Shown: positions 36,885 to 46,965, counted from the stretch's first letter. The stretch: 64,000 nt of DNA from Lentisphaerota bacterium (GCA_018676675.1 JABHEG010000060.1:35252-99251), one strand, 5' to 3'. Notes: a model not told the origin generated them from the sequence alone. Program-made: numbers and translations.

Positions 36885-37760
36885 TCATTCGCCTTGTTCC
36901 AGGCGGACACCCGGGCCCACGCTCTCGAATGAGCCGTCTGTAACGATGGCGGCACTGATCGATTCGCGGACATCAATCACGCGCAATCGCGCAATCACTC
37001 TCTTATCACGAACGAACGTCCAGAGCGTCCCGTGGCGTATGCCACCGTCGCTTCCGCGATCCAAAAGGACGACCTGCAATTCGTCTTCGACGGTCAGAAC
37101 CCGACACGTATTCCGCCCGAGATCCTCACTACCTCGCCCAGCGACTATCGGCAGTGGTTTGGCCGAACGATCAACGTCGCGAACCAGCTTCGTGTACCGT
37201 TCCGTGACCTCTTTGCGGAGCGCCTCGCTCGGCTGCAGAACATCCAACACCGAGTTCAGATAGAGCCCAAACTCTCGGAGCTGATCACCCAGCCCCAGCT
37301 GGTTGTCTCGCAGCGTCACCAGTGCGTTCAACGCTCGGGACAAGGCACGACCGGAAGAAATATCCTGCCGATCGGCCAGGAGTCCTGCAGCTCGCAGCTC
37401 CAGATCTTCACGATCCTGCTGCTGCCGCCGACTCTCGAGGTAAAGCTCTGCGTACCGCTCGCGCAACTGCTCAAGCTCTACCTCAGCCCGAAGGAGCGTT
37501 GCGCTTAGTTCTGCGCGCCGTTCCTCCGCCACCTGTCGGGCAACCTGAGCTTCTTTCAAAGCCAGCGCCGAACCTTCGGCATCTGCATCGACCGGTGTCT
37601 TCGTATCCTGCCCTATCGCGATCGATGAGCAGAGACACAAAGCGCATAAGATAGCAACTCGTGTACTCAGTTGCCAGCTGGAGCCAGTGCTTTTTTTCCG
37701 TTTTCCTGTCACGGTGTCAACTCCGTACTCATAGGCGGTGATCGGCCTCTCTGTCTGCAT
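36885..37760 (-). CDS. Hypothetical secreted coiled-coil protein (291 aa)
   Basis: No named family. After a 30-residue basic leader, residues about 34-50 (VAILCALCLCSSIAI) form a signal or anchor helix. A Glu/Arg/Leu-rich coiled coil spans about 60-130, then a helical region, and the last 80 residues (QVVLLDRGSDGGIRHGTLW, VIDVRESISAAIV) resemble a small beta-barrel like the FlgT C-terminal domain. The start at 37760 follows GGAGG closely. Directly downstream, 92 bases on, is rplV, so it may share a transcript with the ribosomal genes. Confidence 0.6.
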   Translation of the reverse strand: MQTERPITAYEYGVDTVTGKRKKSTGSSWQLSTRVAILCALCLCSSIAIGQDTKTPVDADAEGSALALKEAQVARQVAEERRAELSATLLRAEVELEQLRERYAELYLESRRQQQDREDLELRAAGLLADRQDISSGRALSRALNALVTLRDNQLGLGDQLREFGLYLNSVLDVLQPSEALRKEVTERYTKLVRDVDRSAKPLPIVAGRGSEDLGRNTCRVLTVEDELQVVLLDRGSDGGIRHGTLWTFVRDKRVIARLRVIDVRESISAAIVTDGSFESVGPGVRLEQGE

Positions 37761-37761
37761 C

Positions 37762-39933
37762 CTACCCTCCACCATCGGTGGATTCCGGGGCCATCAGCTC
37801 GGATGGGGTCGCGTTGAGCAGGCCCGAATGGGTTGGGTTTGCCTTGCGCCCCGCACGTAAGATCGCGGCTACGCGCATCGCATCGCCGCTCTCGGCAACA
37901 TACCGCGCATAGGTCAGCCAGACCTCGGGTTGAGCAGGAACAAGGCGCAAAGCCCGCCTGAACGCGGCGCAGGCTTTCCTCGCGTTCCCGGAATCGATGT
38001 GGGCCAAAGCCACACAGCTCCAGGCTCTGGCATTCTGAGGCTGCAGACGCAGTGCTGTCTGGTAACTACGGAGGGCATCTTGCGACCGGCCCTGCCGGTG
38101 GAGCAAGACGCCGCGGTTGAGGTGTGCGCTTGAGAGAGCCGGAGACGCATGTATGGCTCGGTCGTAACTGAGGAGGGCATCCCCGGGCTGACCGCTGCTC
38201 TCCTGGATCACTCCCAGATTGTACCAGGCCTTTCCTTGCATGGGGCTCTCCTTCAGCACGGTGTGGAGCTGCTTAGCTGCAGCTGCCTTCCGGCCCAGTT
38301 CCGACAACGCCACCGCCCGGTCGATCCGAGCCGAGATCAGCCCTGGGCGGTAAGCCAGGGCCGTTTCGTAGCACACGATTGCCTCCCCAAACCGTCCCTC
38401 CTCCGCCAGAAGCACACCGTGAAGATGGTAGAGTCCCGCGTTGGCTGGCTCCAGAGACAACGCCCGTTCCACCTGAACTTCCGCTTCTGTCCTATCACCG
38501 TTCCTCCAGGCGGCCTGGGCCAGCAACGAAGCGGCTTCTCCCGGATTCGAAACCAAGGGAGGGGGGCGAGGCACAAAGGCGAGTGTACACCCTGCCAGAA
38601 CTGCCAGGACGGTCTTCTTACACAGTTCCCGATCATCCCGCTGCCATGCCTTCACGATTGTGCTGATCCCCGCGCCGGCCATCATGAGGACGGCCGGCAT
38701 CATGCCCAAGCGGTAACGCCCGCTTGTTACAAGCAAGCCGAGAGCCAGCGTGTGGACACCGGGCACACACCACAAAGGAGCGACACCCCACCCGCGCCGA
38801 CAGGTCAACGCCCCCACCAGAGCAAGAGGGCATATCACCCCAAAGCGAAGCCACGCCCCACGCATGAATGCGGTCTGAGTCCGGATCTCAGGTAGATCCG
38901 GCCCACTGGGGATCTCGGTAGCGTTCCAAGTCAGGAGCAGCTTACGTCCGACCAGACCTGCCCAGCGGAACGGATGCTCCCTCACAAACTCCGCCGCTTT
39001 GCTTCGGTAGAAGCGGCTACTGGCGCCCTCCCCCTCGATCCCTTCACGTTCAGGCCAATCAACCAGAGCGTCATACTCGACCCCGGGGCGAAGATAACAC
39101 GTTCCGTTGGCCGCCGAATTGTTGCCGATGTAGACATTCATACCCGAACGAGCCTGGATAGGCACAAGTTCTCTGCTGACAACCCAGTTCCGGAGCGCAA
39201 CGGGAAAGACGGGCATCGCAATCCCCGCCAGAACGAGCACACTGGCCAGGACAGCGTGGAATCTTCCGGCAGATCGCCAGTAACGAGCCGCCGTGCAGGC
39301 AACCACTCCCCCCGCACTCAAGACCATCAGAGGGTGGCAGATGCAGGAGAGCCCAAGGCAAATGCCCAGGGCGAGCAGTGCGGCGTGGCGACGGACGCCT
39401 CCTCCACGCCATCTACTCAGTGAGGCCCAGAGCAACAACGCTGCTGTTATGAACAGGACGACCAAAGTCTCGGAGAAGAGCTCGCCGCTATAGTAGATGA
39501 AAGGGGCATACAACGCCCACAACACACCAGTGGCAGCGGCAGTCCGTCGCCCCCAGAGGCGGCGGCATGTGGCATAGGCCAAGGCAAGAGACACCAGATC
39601 CACCACCAACTGCACCCCACGCACACAGACCAAAGCCTGGCCTGTCACCCAGTAGAGTGCAGCCAGGAAATAGGCATAGAGCGGGGCATGGATATGCAGG
39701 TCCCGCCAGAGCAACTCTCCCCCGAGAATCTGACGGGCCCAAAGATCATATTCCTGCACGTCAGGACCGACAGCGACGTGGCAGAGGTGATGGCTGGAGT
39801 ACTGCCACAGATACCACCCGCGCACGACCACCCCCAGAAGCAACACACCGGAAACGACGGTCGCTTCCCGCTGGCGCCACGAAGCCGAGCGCTGCAGCCA
39901 CAGGCCAATTCGGTTAGAGAGCTCACCAAACAC
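37762..39933 (-). CDS. GT39-type membrane glycosyltransferase fused to a TPR domain
   Basis: A large membrane protein of 723 residues from GTG 39933. Multiple hydrophobic segments fill roughly the first 440 residues, with an early acidic motif (GPDVQEYDLWARQIL) that fits the dolichyl- or polyprenyl-phosphate-linked GT-C/PMT fold, then HAPLYAYFLAALYWV. The last 250 residues hold at least five TPR units (AGLYHLHGVLLAEEGRFGEA, AWYNLGVIQESSGQPGDALL, AHLNRGVLLHRQGRSQDALR). GTG 39933 has AAAGGA 9 bases upstream; ATG 40077 is an alternative. It probably glycosylates an exported protein or glycan. Confidence 0.75.
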   Translation of the reverse strand: MFGELSNRIGLWLQRSASWRQREATVVSGVLLLGVVVRGWYLWQYSSHHLCHVAVGPDVQEYDLWARQILGGELLWRDLHIHAPLYAYFLAALYWVTGQALVCVRGVQLVVDLVSLALAYATCRRLWGRRTAAATGVLWALYAPFIYYSGELFSETLVVLFITAALLLWASLSRWRGGGVRRHAALLALGICLGLSCICHPLMVLSAGGVVACTAARYWRSAGRFHAVLASVLVLAGIAMPVFPVALRNWVVSRELVPIQARSGMNVYIGNNSAANGTCYLRPGVEYDALVDWPEREGIEGEGASSRFYRSKAAEFVREHPFRWAGLVGRKLLLTWNATEIPSGPDLPEIRTQTAFMRGAWLRFGVICPLALVGALTCRRGWGVAPLWCVPGVHTLALGLLVTSGRYRLGMMPAVLMMAGAGISTIVKAWQRDDRELCKKTVLAVLAGCTLAFVPRPPPLVSNPGEAASLLAQAAWRNGDRTEAEVQVERALSLEPANAGLYHLHGVLLAEEGRFGEAIVCYETALAYRPGLISARIDRAVALSELGRKAAAAKQLHTVLKESPMQGKAWYNLGVIQESSGQPGDALLSYDRAIHASPALSSAHLNRGVLLHRQGRSQDALRSYQTALRLQPQNARAWSCVALAHIDSGNARKACAAFRRALRLVPAQPEVWLTYARYVAESGDAMRVAAILRAGRKANPTHSGLLNATPSELMAPESTDGGG

Positions 39934-40132
39934 GCGACCTGGTGGTCCTTTCCCGCCGTCCGTCCATACGTCCCGCCATCTGAGAGGCAAAAGGGAATAC
40001 AATATAGCAGGAAAAGAGACCGTGCGTCTGAGAAGGGCCGCGTGGCATCCTCTCCCCTCACGACCCAAACGGTTCATGGCAGGCACTCTGGCACCGTCCC
40101 TCAGGCTTGGGTGTCCCCGTCCACCGGCCCGA

Positions 40133-40984
40133 TCAGGCCGGTGCCTCATCTCCGGCAAAGTAGAGGTCAATAATGTCGCTGATCGAGCTGGCGATCTCAC
40201 CGTCGTCGGTCAAGACATCGGCGATCGCGACGGCGCATGCCTGCCTGGCGGGAAGACCCGAGGCAATCAACTTGCCCGCGTAGACAAGCAGACGGGTGCT
40301 GACGCCTTCACTCAGCCCAAATCCCTTCAGATTCCGGATCTTGCTCCCTAACTGCCCAAGCCGCAGAGCCGTTCCGTGATCGATTCCAGACTCTTCCACC
40401 AAGATATGGGCTTCGACCTCTGCCGCAGGATAGCCGAACGTCAACGCAACGAAGCGTTGTTTTGTGCTCTCTTTCAGGTCTTTCGTGATACTTTGGTACC
40501 CGGGATTGTACGAAAGGGCCATCATGAAGTCGGGGTGCGCCCGGATCACCTCCTGAGTCTTATCTATATAGAGAATGCGCCGGTGATCAGTCAGGGAGTG
40601 AATGATAACCGTTGTGTCATTCCGGGCCTCGACGATCTCATCGAGGTAACAGATCCCCCCATGGCGCACAGCCAAGGTCAAGGGACCGTCTTCCCATATG
40701 GTCTCATTGTCCTTGAACAGGAAACGTCCCACCAAATCCGCGGCGGAGAGATCCTCGTGGCACGAGACCGTGATCAGAGGAAGCCTCATGTCATAGGCCA
40801 TCCGCTCAACGAACCGCGTCTTGCCGCAACCGGTCGGCCCCTTCATCAGTAGCGGAATCTGCTGCTTGAAGGCTGCCCGGAACAGCTCACGCTCATCACC
40901 AATCTCAACGTAATGAGGTTCGTGCTGAACCCGGAACTGGGTCACGATGTCGGCTGGAGTCGACATGTCCTTGCGGGATGTCAT
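40133..40984 (-). CDS. MoxR-type AAA+ ATPase, CbbQ/NirQ/NorQ-like
   Basis: A 283-residue ATPase used in other systems to activate or insert metal centres in enzymes such as RuBisCO or nitric oxide reductase, together with a VWA partner (CbbO/NorD). Walker A KGPTGCGKTRF, Walker B GGICYLDEIVEAR, sensor region MALSYNPGYQ and the C-terminal helical lid of this subgroup are visible. No VWA gene or recognised target enzyme is in the window. Start ATG 40984 with GGAGT upstream; ATG 40966 is possible. Confidence 0.85.
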   Translation of the reverse strand: MTSRKDMSTPADIVTQFRVQHEPHYVEIGDERELFRAAFKQQIPLLMKGPTGCGKTRFVERMAYDMRLPLITVSCHEDLSAADLVGRFLFKDNETIWEDGPLTLAVRHGGICYLDEIVEARNDTTVIIHSLTDHRRILYIDKTQEVIRAHPDFMMALSYNPGYQSITKDLKESTKQRFVALTFGYPAAEVEAHILVEESGIDHGTALRLGQLGSKIRNLKGFGLSEGVSTRLLVYAGKLIASGLPARQACAVAIADVLTDDGEIASSISDIIDLYFAGDEAPA

Positions 40985-41314
40985 CTCGGGGATCACTCCT
41001 AATGGAAGTCGCCTGGGCGCACGCGGGGCACAAAACGCAACAGGCATTCGCTTCTGGCCAGTCAAAGCCTAATCCCCCTCCCGGAAACCGCAACTGTGCT
41101 GGTTGGGTGGGCCTCGGCCATCGGTTGCGGCAGGTAGCCGTTTCGGGGCCCTCCCCAACTGCCTCTGAATCTGGAAAACAGGGACTGTCGGGGTACCTTA
41201 CACGCTCCGCCAACCACCCCGCGGAAGAAAGCCACAGCACGATGCGTATTGTCGTCCCGGCAGAGCAGGCCCTGGCCCCAAACAACATCACGAAACCAGG
41301 CAAGGTGTTCGATC
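40985..41314. other. Divergent spacer without a supportable gene
   Basis: About 330 bases between the CbbQ-like gene (minus) and a HAD gene (plus). Reading frames across it are shadows without plausible starts. No promoter pair or hairpin stands out. Confidence 0.4.
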
Positions 41315-41938
41315 TTGAAGACCAGCCGGAGTAATCCCGCCACCGCTGCAGCCCCCGTGCTGGCGCTCGACATCGGCAATGTCTGCATTGCCCTGCAGCC
41401 AACCGAATGTGCCAACGTGTTCGGCTATCCCTCGGTCGAAGCCCTGCTCAGCAAGCACCCTCGAATGGGCCCTTGGACCGTCCTTCTGGAAACGGGTCGA
41501 ATGTCGGAGGCCGATTACATCCGCCGCCTGGCCGAGGAAGCCGACATCTCAGAGGACCGCGTAATCACAGCGATGGATCTCGTTCTTGGCCCCGAACTCC
41601 CTGGCCTCGCGGACTTCCTCCAAGCCGCCACAGAGACGGGACTGCGGCCCGTTTTCATGTCGGATGTGTCAACGATCCACTACCGTCTGCTCCAGGAGCG
41701 CCTGACCTTCCTACACTTCATCCACGGAGCTGTGCTGAGTTACGAGGTGGGATGCCAGAAGCCCGCCGCCGGCATGTATGAGGCGATGGAACGCGAGTAC
41801 TGTGACGGCCGCCCCCCTGCCCTCTACGTCGACGACAAACTCGAGAACATCGAAGCAGCTCGGGAGCGCGGCTGGAACTGCTATCGGTTCGGGAACTTCA
41901 GGGAAGCAACCGAACGCCTCGGCCATTGCCGCCCGTGA
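41315..41938 (+). CDS. HAD-IA superfamily phosphatase-like protein
   Basis: A 207-residue HAD-like protein. Motif I reads LDIGNVCI, with Gly where the second Asp is usual, as in YihX-type phosphatases; motif II is in FMSDVS, a lysine in CQKPAAG and motif IV in YVDDKLENIEAA. The four-helix cap follows motif I. The start is uncertain: TTG 41315 has AAGGTG 7 bases upstream, while GTG 41357 or TTG 41249 are alternatives. Substrate unknown. Confidence 0.75.
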   Translation: MKTSRSNPATAAAPVLALDIGNVCIALQPTECANVFGYPSVEALLSKHPRMGPWTVLLETGRMSEADYIRRLAEEADISEDRVITAMDLVLGPELPGLADFLQAATETGLRPVFMSDVSTIHYRLLQERLTFLHFIHGAVLSYEVGCQKPAAGMYEAMEREYCDGRPPALYVDDKLENIEAARERGWNCYRFGNFREATERLGHCRP

Positions 41939-41957
41939 CGCCGAAGCTCCGGCTCCC

Positions 41958-42890
41958 TCAGCCTTTCACTGCCCCACTGGTCAAACCGCTGACGAATTCC
42001 CGCTGAAGCCCGAAGAAAATGATGGCGGGAGGAAGAATTGCCAGAAGGGTTCCGGCCAGGAATACACCGTACTGCTGATTGTAGATACCAATGTACTGAC
42101 TGAGCACGACCGGCAGCGTCAGCTTGGCCTGAGTGTGTATGTAGATCTGGGGTCCGAGGAAGCTGTTCCACGCGCCGAGGAAGCTCACCAGACAAAATGC
42201 CCCCGTCATCGGCCGCACCAATGGCATTACCACGTTCCAGTAGATGCCAAATTCCGAACAGCCATCGATTCGAGCCGCCTCGAGTAGATCATTCGGCACG
42301 TTCACAATCGCCTGGCGGAAGAGGAAAACCCCGAACACAGGAACAGCCCCGGGAATCAACAGGGCCAGATACGTGTCAATCCAGCCTACGTGGTACATCA
42401 ACTGGTAGACGGGAGCCAGCAAGATCATTGAGGGAATCATCATGGATCCCAGCATGAACAGCATGATGGCTCGCCGGCCGCGGAAGCTGTACTTTGCCAG
42501 CGCATACCCGGTCAAGGAACATGTGACGATGTGCAGCACGGTCGCCGTGGTGGTCAGGAACAACGAGTTGAGGATATAGCGCCAGAAGTAAACCGTTCCC
42601 TGCGGCGTCTTCTCCCCCGCGAACAACTGCCGGAAACTGTTCAGATTCAGCGTCTCGGAAGACCAGCGACTGACAGGCGGCAAAAACACATACTCCATGA
42701 GAATGTCGCGATCCTTGAAAGCCGCGCACAACAGCCAGGCAAAGGGCGTGAGCACGACCCCCGCAGCCAGCACAAGCACAACGTAACGCAGGTAAGTCCA
42801 GGCAATCTGGGGACGTCGCGGGAACATCAGAAGCGAGCCGGCGAACACACAGATCAAGGCAAGCAGGCAAGCATGGAGCGTATTCATCAC
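41958..42890 (-). CDS. Carbohydrate ABC transporter permease (MalG-type)
   Basis: A 310-residue inner-membrane permease with six hydrophobic segments plus an extra N-terminal one. The EAA loop that contacts the ATPase reads EAARIDGCSEFGIYWNVVMP. LKFGANSL-like topology and the end FVSGLTSGAVKG are typical of MalG partners. It starts 4 bases inside the preceding permease gene. No ATPase gene is near; such importers commonly share one MsmK-like ATPase. Confidence 0.93.
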   Translation of the reverse strand: MMNTLHACLLALICVFAGSLLMFPRRPQIAWTYLRYVVLVLAAGVVLTPFAWLLCAAFKDRDILMEYVFLPPVSRWSSETLNLNSFRQLFAGEKTPQGTVYFWRYILNSLFLTTTATVLHIVTCSLTGYALAKYSFRGRRAIMLFMLGSMMIPSMILLAPVYQLMYHVGWIDTYLALLIPGAVPVFGVFLFRQAIVNVPNDLLEAARIDGCSEFGIYWNVVMPLVRPMTGAFCLVSFLGAWNSFLGPQIYIHTQAKLTLPVVLSQYIGIYNQQYGVFLAGTLLAILPPAIIFFGLQREFVSGLTSGAVKG

Positions 42891-43801
42891 GCCTCCGATC
42901 GCAACGTGCCCGAAACGCGGATTTGGGCAAGGCTAATGACGAAAATGATCAGGACGAGGATCCATCCCACGGCGGATCCCGTGCCGAGATCTCCGGAGTT
43001 GAACGCGCTGTTGTACAGGTACCCGACGATGGTCAATCCCGAGTTCTTTGGGCCAAAACCACCACGCAACAGCGAATAGGGCAACTCGAACAGCTGAAAC
43101 GAACCAATCGTGCTCATCACAATCACGAAGGTCGCCACGGGCTTGATTGCCGGGACGATTACGTGGCGGAACATGTTCCACGGCCCAGCCCCATCGATCT
43201 GGGCTGCTTCCACCAGATTGGGATCCACATTCTGCAGAGCAGCCAGAAAATAGATCATGTTGAACCCGACAAACATCCACAGCGATGTGATGATCAGCGC
43301 CGGCATGACCAGCGCCGGGTCCTCAAGCCAACGCTCCTCCAGACCCCAGCCGATGAGCGTCTGCAAGAAGCGATTGAACAACCCGTAGCGTGGCACAAAG
43401 ATGACCGTAAAAATGACCCCCACAAAAATCTGCCCTACCAAGCGGGGAGAGAACAAAATCAGCCGAAAGAAGCTCTTCATCTTGTCCTTGCGCGTGTTCA
43501 GCAGAAGGGCCAGCCCCAGAGACAGAGGCAACTGGAGGAACACAGAGAAGACAGCATAAATCGTTGTGTTGCGCACAGCGATCCAAAACTCGTCGTCGGT
43601 AAGAACAAAGGCGAAATTGCTGGCGCCGACGAACACCCGACTAGATGGACCATTCGTCTGGTGAAACGCCAGGATGATGGCCTGAATGAACGGATACACG
43701 AAAAAGGTACATGTCACGACCACATACGGCAGCAGAAACACATACGCCCAATGCTGACGGCGTATGCCCCCCCAGCCACGCGCCTTGGTTGTTCGATCCA
43801 T
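42887..43801 (-). CDS. Carbohydrate ABC transporter permease (MalF-type)
   Basis: A 304-residue permease with six membrane segments. The EAA loop reads EAAQIDGAGPWNMFRHVIVP. It overlaps the MalG-type gene by 4 bases and lies 75 bases after the binding-protein gene, which gives the usual SBP-MalF-MalG order on one transcript. Confidence 0.93.
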   Translation of the reverse strand: MDRTTKARGWGGIRRQHWAYVFLLPYVVVTCTFFVYPFIQAIILAFHQTNGPSSRVFVGASNFAFVLTDDEFWIAVRNTTIYAVFSVFLQLPLSLGLALLLNTRKDKMKSFFRLILFSPRLVGQIFVGVIFTVIFVPRYGLFNRFLQTLIGWGLEERWLEDPALVMPALIITSLWMFVGFNMIYFLAALQNVDPNLVEAAQIDGAGPWNMFRHVIVPAIKPVATFVIVMSTIGSFQLFELPYSLLRGGFGPKNSGLTIVGYLYNSAFNSGDLGTGSAVGWILVLIIFVISLAQIRVSGTLRSEA

Positions 43802-43876
43802 CGTTCATCTCCGTTATGCGAGGCCAAAAACGGCCCATCGCCCAACACCACTCCGCCCTGAGTGCACAGTGCAGAA

Positions 43877-45250
43877 TCAACGGGACTCCCGCCGTGCCTG
43901 ACTCAAGAACGCATTCCGCCCCGCAACCCGTCGGACATAATCGGCCGTCCGCTTCAGTTCATTCTCCACATAGTCGCGCAGTCCGTCATCGCCGTGGTCG
44001 TCGTAGTAGATGGCCGCGTTCATGAACGCCTCCCCAATCTTCGTCCGCGCCAATTCCGTATAGGCCGTGACGTATGCAGGCGGTGTCTCCCGAGCCAGAT
44101 CGGACAGCAGAACCCCGATCTTTTGATTGGACCAATAGGCATTCGGAGTGTGGAACTCAGGCAGGTCCCAGGCATCTTTGACGGGGGGGATGATGTTGCT
44201 GCCGGCAAAACGCTTGCCCAGTTCCTTCTTCTCCAGATAGAGGAACTTGGCGAACTCCCAGGCCAGCTCCTGCCGAGGACATGCTTTCGTGATGGCAAAC
44301 CCCGTTCCTCCCCATGTGCTCGTCCGTCGGCCGCCTTCCTCCCAGGCCGGAAGCGGCATAACGGCCATCTTCCCCGCGAGGCCGGGTACATCCTGCTGAA
44401 ACGTCTTCGTCCGCCAGTCAGGACAGAAATAAAATAGGGCCAGGCCGTCGAGCATGGCCTTTGAGAGGCTCTGTCCCCACCCCGCCGAGAAAGCGATGCG
44501 CCCCTCGCCGCGCGTTTGGTGGATATACCAAACCAATGTCTCCACTGCCACTTGGCTGTCCATCGTCACCTGCCCATCCTCATCGAACAACCCACCGCCT
44601 CTCTGCAGTAGAAGAAGATCGAGTGCACTCGCCCCGTCACTCGGAAGATCGATCATATAGCGATCTGCAACGCCATCTCTATCCAGATCACACGTCACCC
44701 TACGGCCGACACGCACAAACTCATCCCAAGTTGTGAGGGCCTCTACGTCAATCCCGAGCTCCTCCACCAAGTCTCGGCGGTAAGCCAGTGTCACCGGGTG
44801 CACATCGTGCGGCATGGCAAAGACGTGACCGCGGCTGGACCAGATACTGAAACGTGATTCGACCATCCGTTCCCGGATGCCCTCCTTCTCAAGCCGTTCG
44901 GTCAAGTCGACAAAACCGACATCCTTGAGGGGGCCACGAGCGAAGTACCCCATAGAACCGTTGAGTATTTCCACCACATCCGGCACGGGCGCTCCGGCCA
45001 AAAAGGCTGACTGAAGGCGGCTCTGAAGGCCTCGAGCCGGAACCAGCTGCATCTGAACGCGGACCCCGTGCGCGGCCTCGAACTCAGGAATGACCTCCTG
45101 ATAGACCTCGTGGTGGTTCTTCGCGAACAGGGCAAAGACCAAGTCATAGTCGTCCTGCCGGGAGCAAAAGGTCGCGAGGGCGAGGGTAGCTCCGGTCAAT
45201 AGAGCGACAGCAAGCAGGGCGAGTGGAGCTTTGCCATAGGGGAAGAGCAT
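43877..45250 (-). CDS. ABC transporter extracellular solute-binding protein
   Basis: A 457-residue family 1 sugar-binding protein. The first 30 residues form a signal (LLAVALLTGATLALATFC), whose Cys29 is possibly a lipoprotein site, though not a perfect lipobox. Later features are PDVVEILNGSMGYFA, RDLVEELGIDVEALTTWDEF, and AWEFAKFLYLEK. It contains CDLDRDGVADRY, a calcium-type loop. Probably binds an oligosaccharide from polysaccharide breakdown; the exact ligand cannot be told. Confidence 0.92.
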   Translation of the reverse strand: MLFPYGKAPLALLAVALLTGATLALATFCSRQDDYDLVFALFAKNHHEVYQEVIPEFEAAHGVRVQMQLVPARGLQSRLQSAFLAGAPVPDVVEILNGSMGYFARGPLKDVGFVDLTERLEKEGIRERMVESRFSIWSSRGHVFAMPHDVHPVTLAYRRDLVEELGIDVEALTTWDEFVRVGRRVTCDLDRDGVADRYMIDLPSDGASALDLLLLQRGGGLFDEDGQVTMDSQVAVETLVWYIHQTRGEGRIAFSAGWGQSLSKAMLDGLALFYFCPDWRTKTFQQDVPGLAGKMAVMPLPAWEEGGRRTSTWGGTGFAITKACPRQELAWEFAKFLYLEKKELGKRFAGSNIIPPVKDAWDLPEFHTPNAYWSNQKIGVLLSDLARETPPAYVTAYTELARTKIGEAFMNAAIYYDDHGDDGLRDYVENELKRTADYVRRVAGRNAFLSQARRESR

Positions 45251-45360
45251 CGGCCGTGTCCTGTTGGTGGTCGGGCAACCCGGGGTTCATACCACACATC
45301 GGTGCATGGCAATATGCAGAGCCCCTCGCACGCGGTCAAGGGGGAGGCGCTCCCTGCACG

Positions 45361-46965
45361 TCACTGCGCAGCCGGGGCAGCCACCGGGATCTGCAGCACA
45401 AGGCTTCCGTAGTCACCGGACACTGAGACCAGCACCCCCTCTGTCGGCACACGGTCTCCGGTATGTAGTGTTACCGACTCTGTCTTCTCGATGACCGAGA
45501 CAGGTCGGCCGACAAACTCTGAAGGAAGCCGAATGGTGTCGCGTTCCACCATTCTATGGTAGTCAACGTAGACGATGTCAGAGTTGCCCTGCCGGTTCCA
45601 GTACACGCACGTCGACGCCGGACAATGACCTGGCCAGAAGTACTGCCGGTAGGCCACGCAGTGGAATCTCGTCCCGGCCTCGATCGTGGGCCCCATCTTC
45701 CTGTCCACCGCCGTCGGATACGACTTGCTTGAGCTGTAAAGCATCGCCGCAGCTCCGGCATTCCCGGCTCGTTGGCCCGGCTTCCCCAACCCCTCTGTAA
45801 GCGAATAGCCCATGGCAAAGCCGACGTCGCGAACGACCTGGTCGCCCTCGCGACGCCCCAGGAGTTGGACAAACCGGTCAGGCAGGCTGGCAGGATCTGC
45901 GACGTTCTTGAATGAAGGTCCGAAGCGCAAGGGCTTAGGGAGCTTGGGGGCATAGTCCTGAAGGCCCAGGAAATCGTAGGAATTCTCCCCTACGGTGAAG
46001 GGGAGTGTCTTGGGGATGTAATACTCATGGGTGGCATATGTTCCCCGGTACAACTTGGCCGCCTGAATGAACCCCATGTACCCAATCCTGAACGACTGGA
46101 GGGCTTCAGCCGAGTAATCCAGAACCATGGCCCCATTGGGGGAGAAGCGATGCACGATACGGTTGCTGACAACCCCGTCCAGGTGTTTGGCTGTGAAGCT
46201 GCGGAGCTCCCCCGGATGCGCAACCATATCCCGGACCACAGATGCGGGGTTGATGACGTCGTACTCCTCCACGATGTCGAGGAATGAACACGCCACCACA
46301 CTGCCATCCTCCAGAGGACGCTTCCCATCAACCAGGTAGTCCTGTTTCGTGATCCGACAGGCCGGTGTCAGTTGCACCATCTTGCAGGCAGACAGTGGGA
46401 TATGCGCACCGTCTGCGGTACGTGTCAGACGTTCACCGTCGAGCTTCTTCACATGCCGCCAGATGGCCCCTTTGCCCACATCACGGGAGAGGAACCAGAG
46501 GCGATCAGCGTCAACAACCTTGACCAGAACAAACACATCTCCTTTGCCATCCGTCCACTCCGTTCCCAGGTCGATTGTCGTTCTCCCGTGCCCCGGTGAA
46601 TGTATTTGGCGGGAATCGGAACACCCATGGTTCGCCCCGATGTAAGTGCCGTTGAGATTCCAGGGCGTGCAGTCGTCACCAGGGGCGTGGACCAACGTTC
46701 CCGCCTTCACTCCGGCAACGGTCAGGGGAGTAGCCCCCGGAACCAAACGAACGTGCGAGAAACTGATTTGACGGTTCGTGCCCTTTGCCATCCGCAAGAC
46801 CACATCCCGATCCGGTGAAAACGGCCAACGGATCAGGACTTCTTCGCCATTCTTGAGGACACGGAGACGTGGACCGGATGCCGCCGAGCAGACCCCGTGG
46901 GCACAGAGGACGAGCACCGTGACGCGCCAACCCCAACGTCGCACCTGTCGATCACACCGCATCAT
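45361..46965 (-). CDS. Hypothetical secreted beta-rich protein (534 aa)
   Basis: No family is recognised. Residues about 10-29 (VTVLVLCAHGVCSAASG) read as a signal peptide. The mature part is beta-strand-like, with the phrase NLNGTYIGANHG near the first third, many aromatic residues, and a conserved-looking stretch MLYSSSKSYPTAVDRK. It lies upstream of the sugar-uptake genes on the same strand, so a carbohydrate-active role is plausible. ATG 46965 (or 46962) has GGAGGA just upstream; a longer frame would run to 47223 with no signal. Confidence 0.55.
   Translation of the reverse strand: MMRCDRQVRRWGWRVTVLVLCAHGVCSAASGPRLRVLKNGEEVLIRWPFSPDRDVVLRMAKGTNRQISFSHVRLVPGATPLTVAGVKAGTLVHAPGDDCTPWNLNGTYIGANHGCSDSRQIHSPGHGRTTIDLGTEWTDGKGDVFVLVKVVDADRLWFLSRDVGKGAIWRHVKKLDGERLTRTADGAHIPLSACKMVQLTPACRITKQDYLVDGKRPLEDGSVVACSFLDIVEEYDVINPASVVRDMVAHPGELRSFTAKHLDGVVSNRIVHRFSPNGAMVLDYSAEALQSFRIGYMGFIQAAKLYRGTYATHEYYIPKTLPFTVGENSYDFLGLQDYAPKLPKPLRFGPSFKNVADPASLPDRFVQLLGRREGDQVVRDVGFAMGYSLTEGLGKPGQRAGNAGAAAMLYSSSKSYPTAVDRKMGPTIEAGTRFHCVAYRQYFWPGHCPASTCVYWNRQGNSDIVYVDYHRMVERDTIRLPSEFVGRPVSVIEKTESVTLHTGDRVPTEGVLVSVSGDYGSLVLQIPVAAPAAQ

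Noticed and set aside
42923..43861. 312-codon plus-strand frame opposite the MalF-type permease
   Set aside because: His/Gln/Arg-rich translation typical of antisense reading; the permease has the EAA motif.
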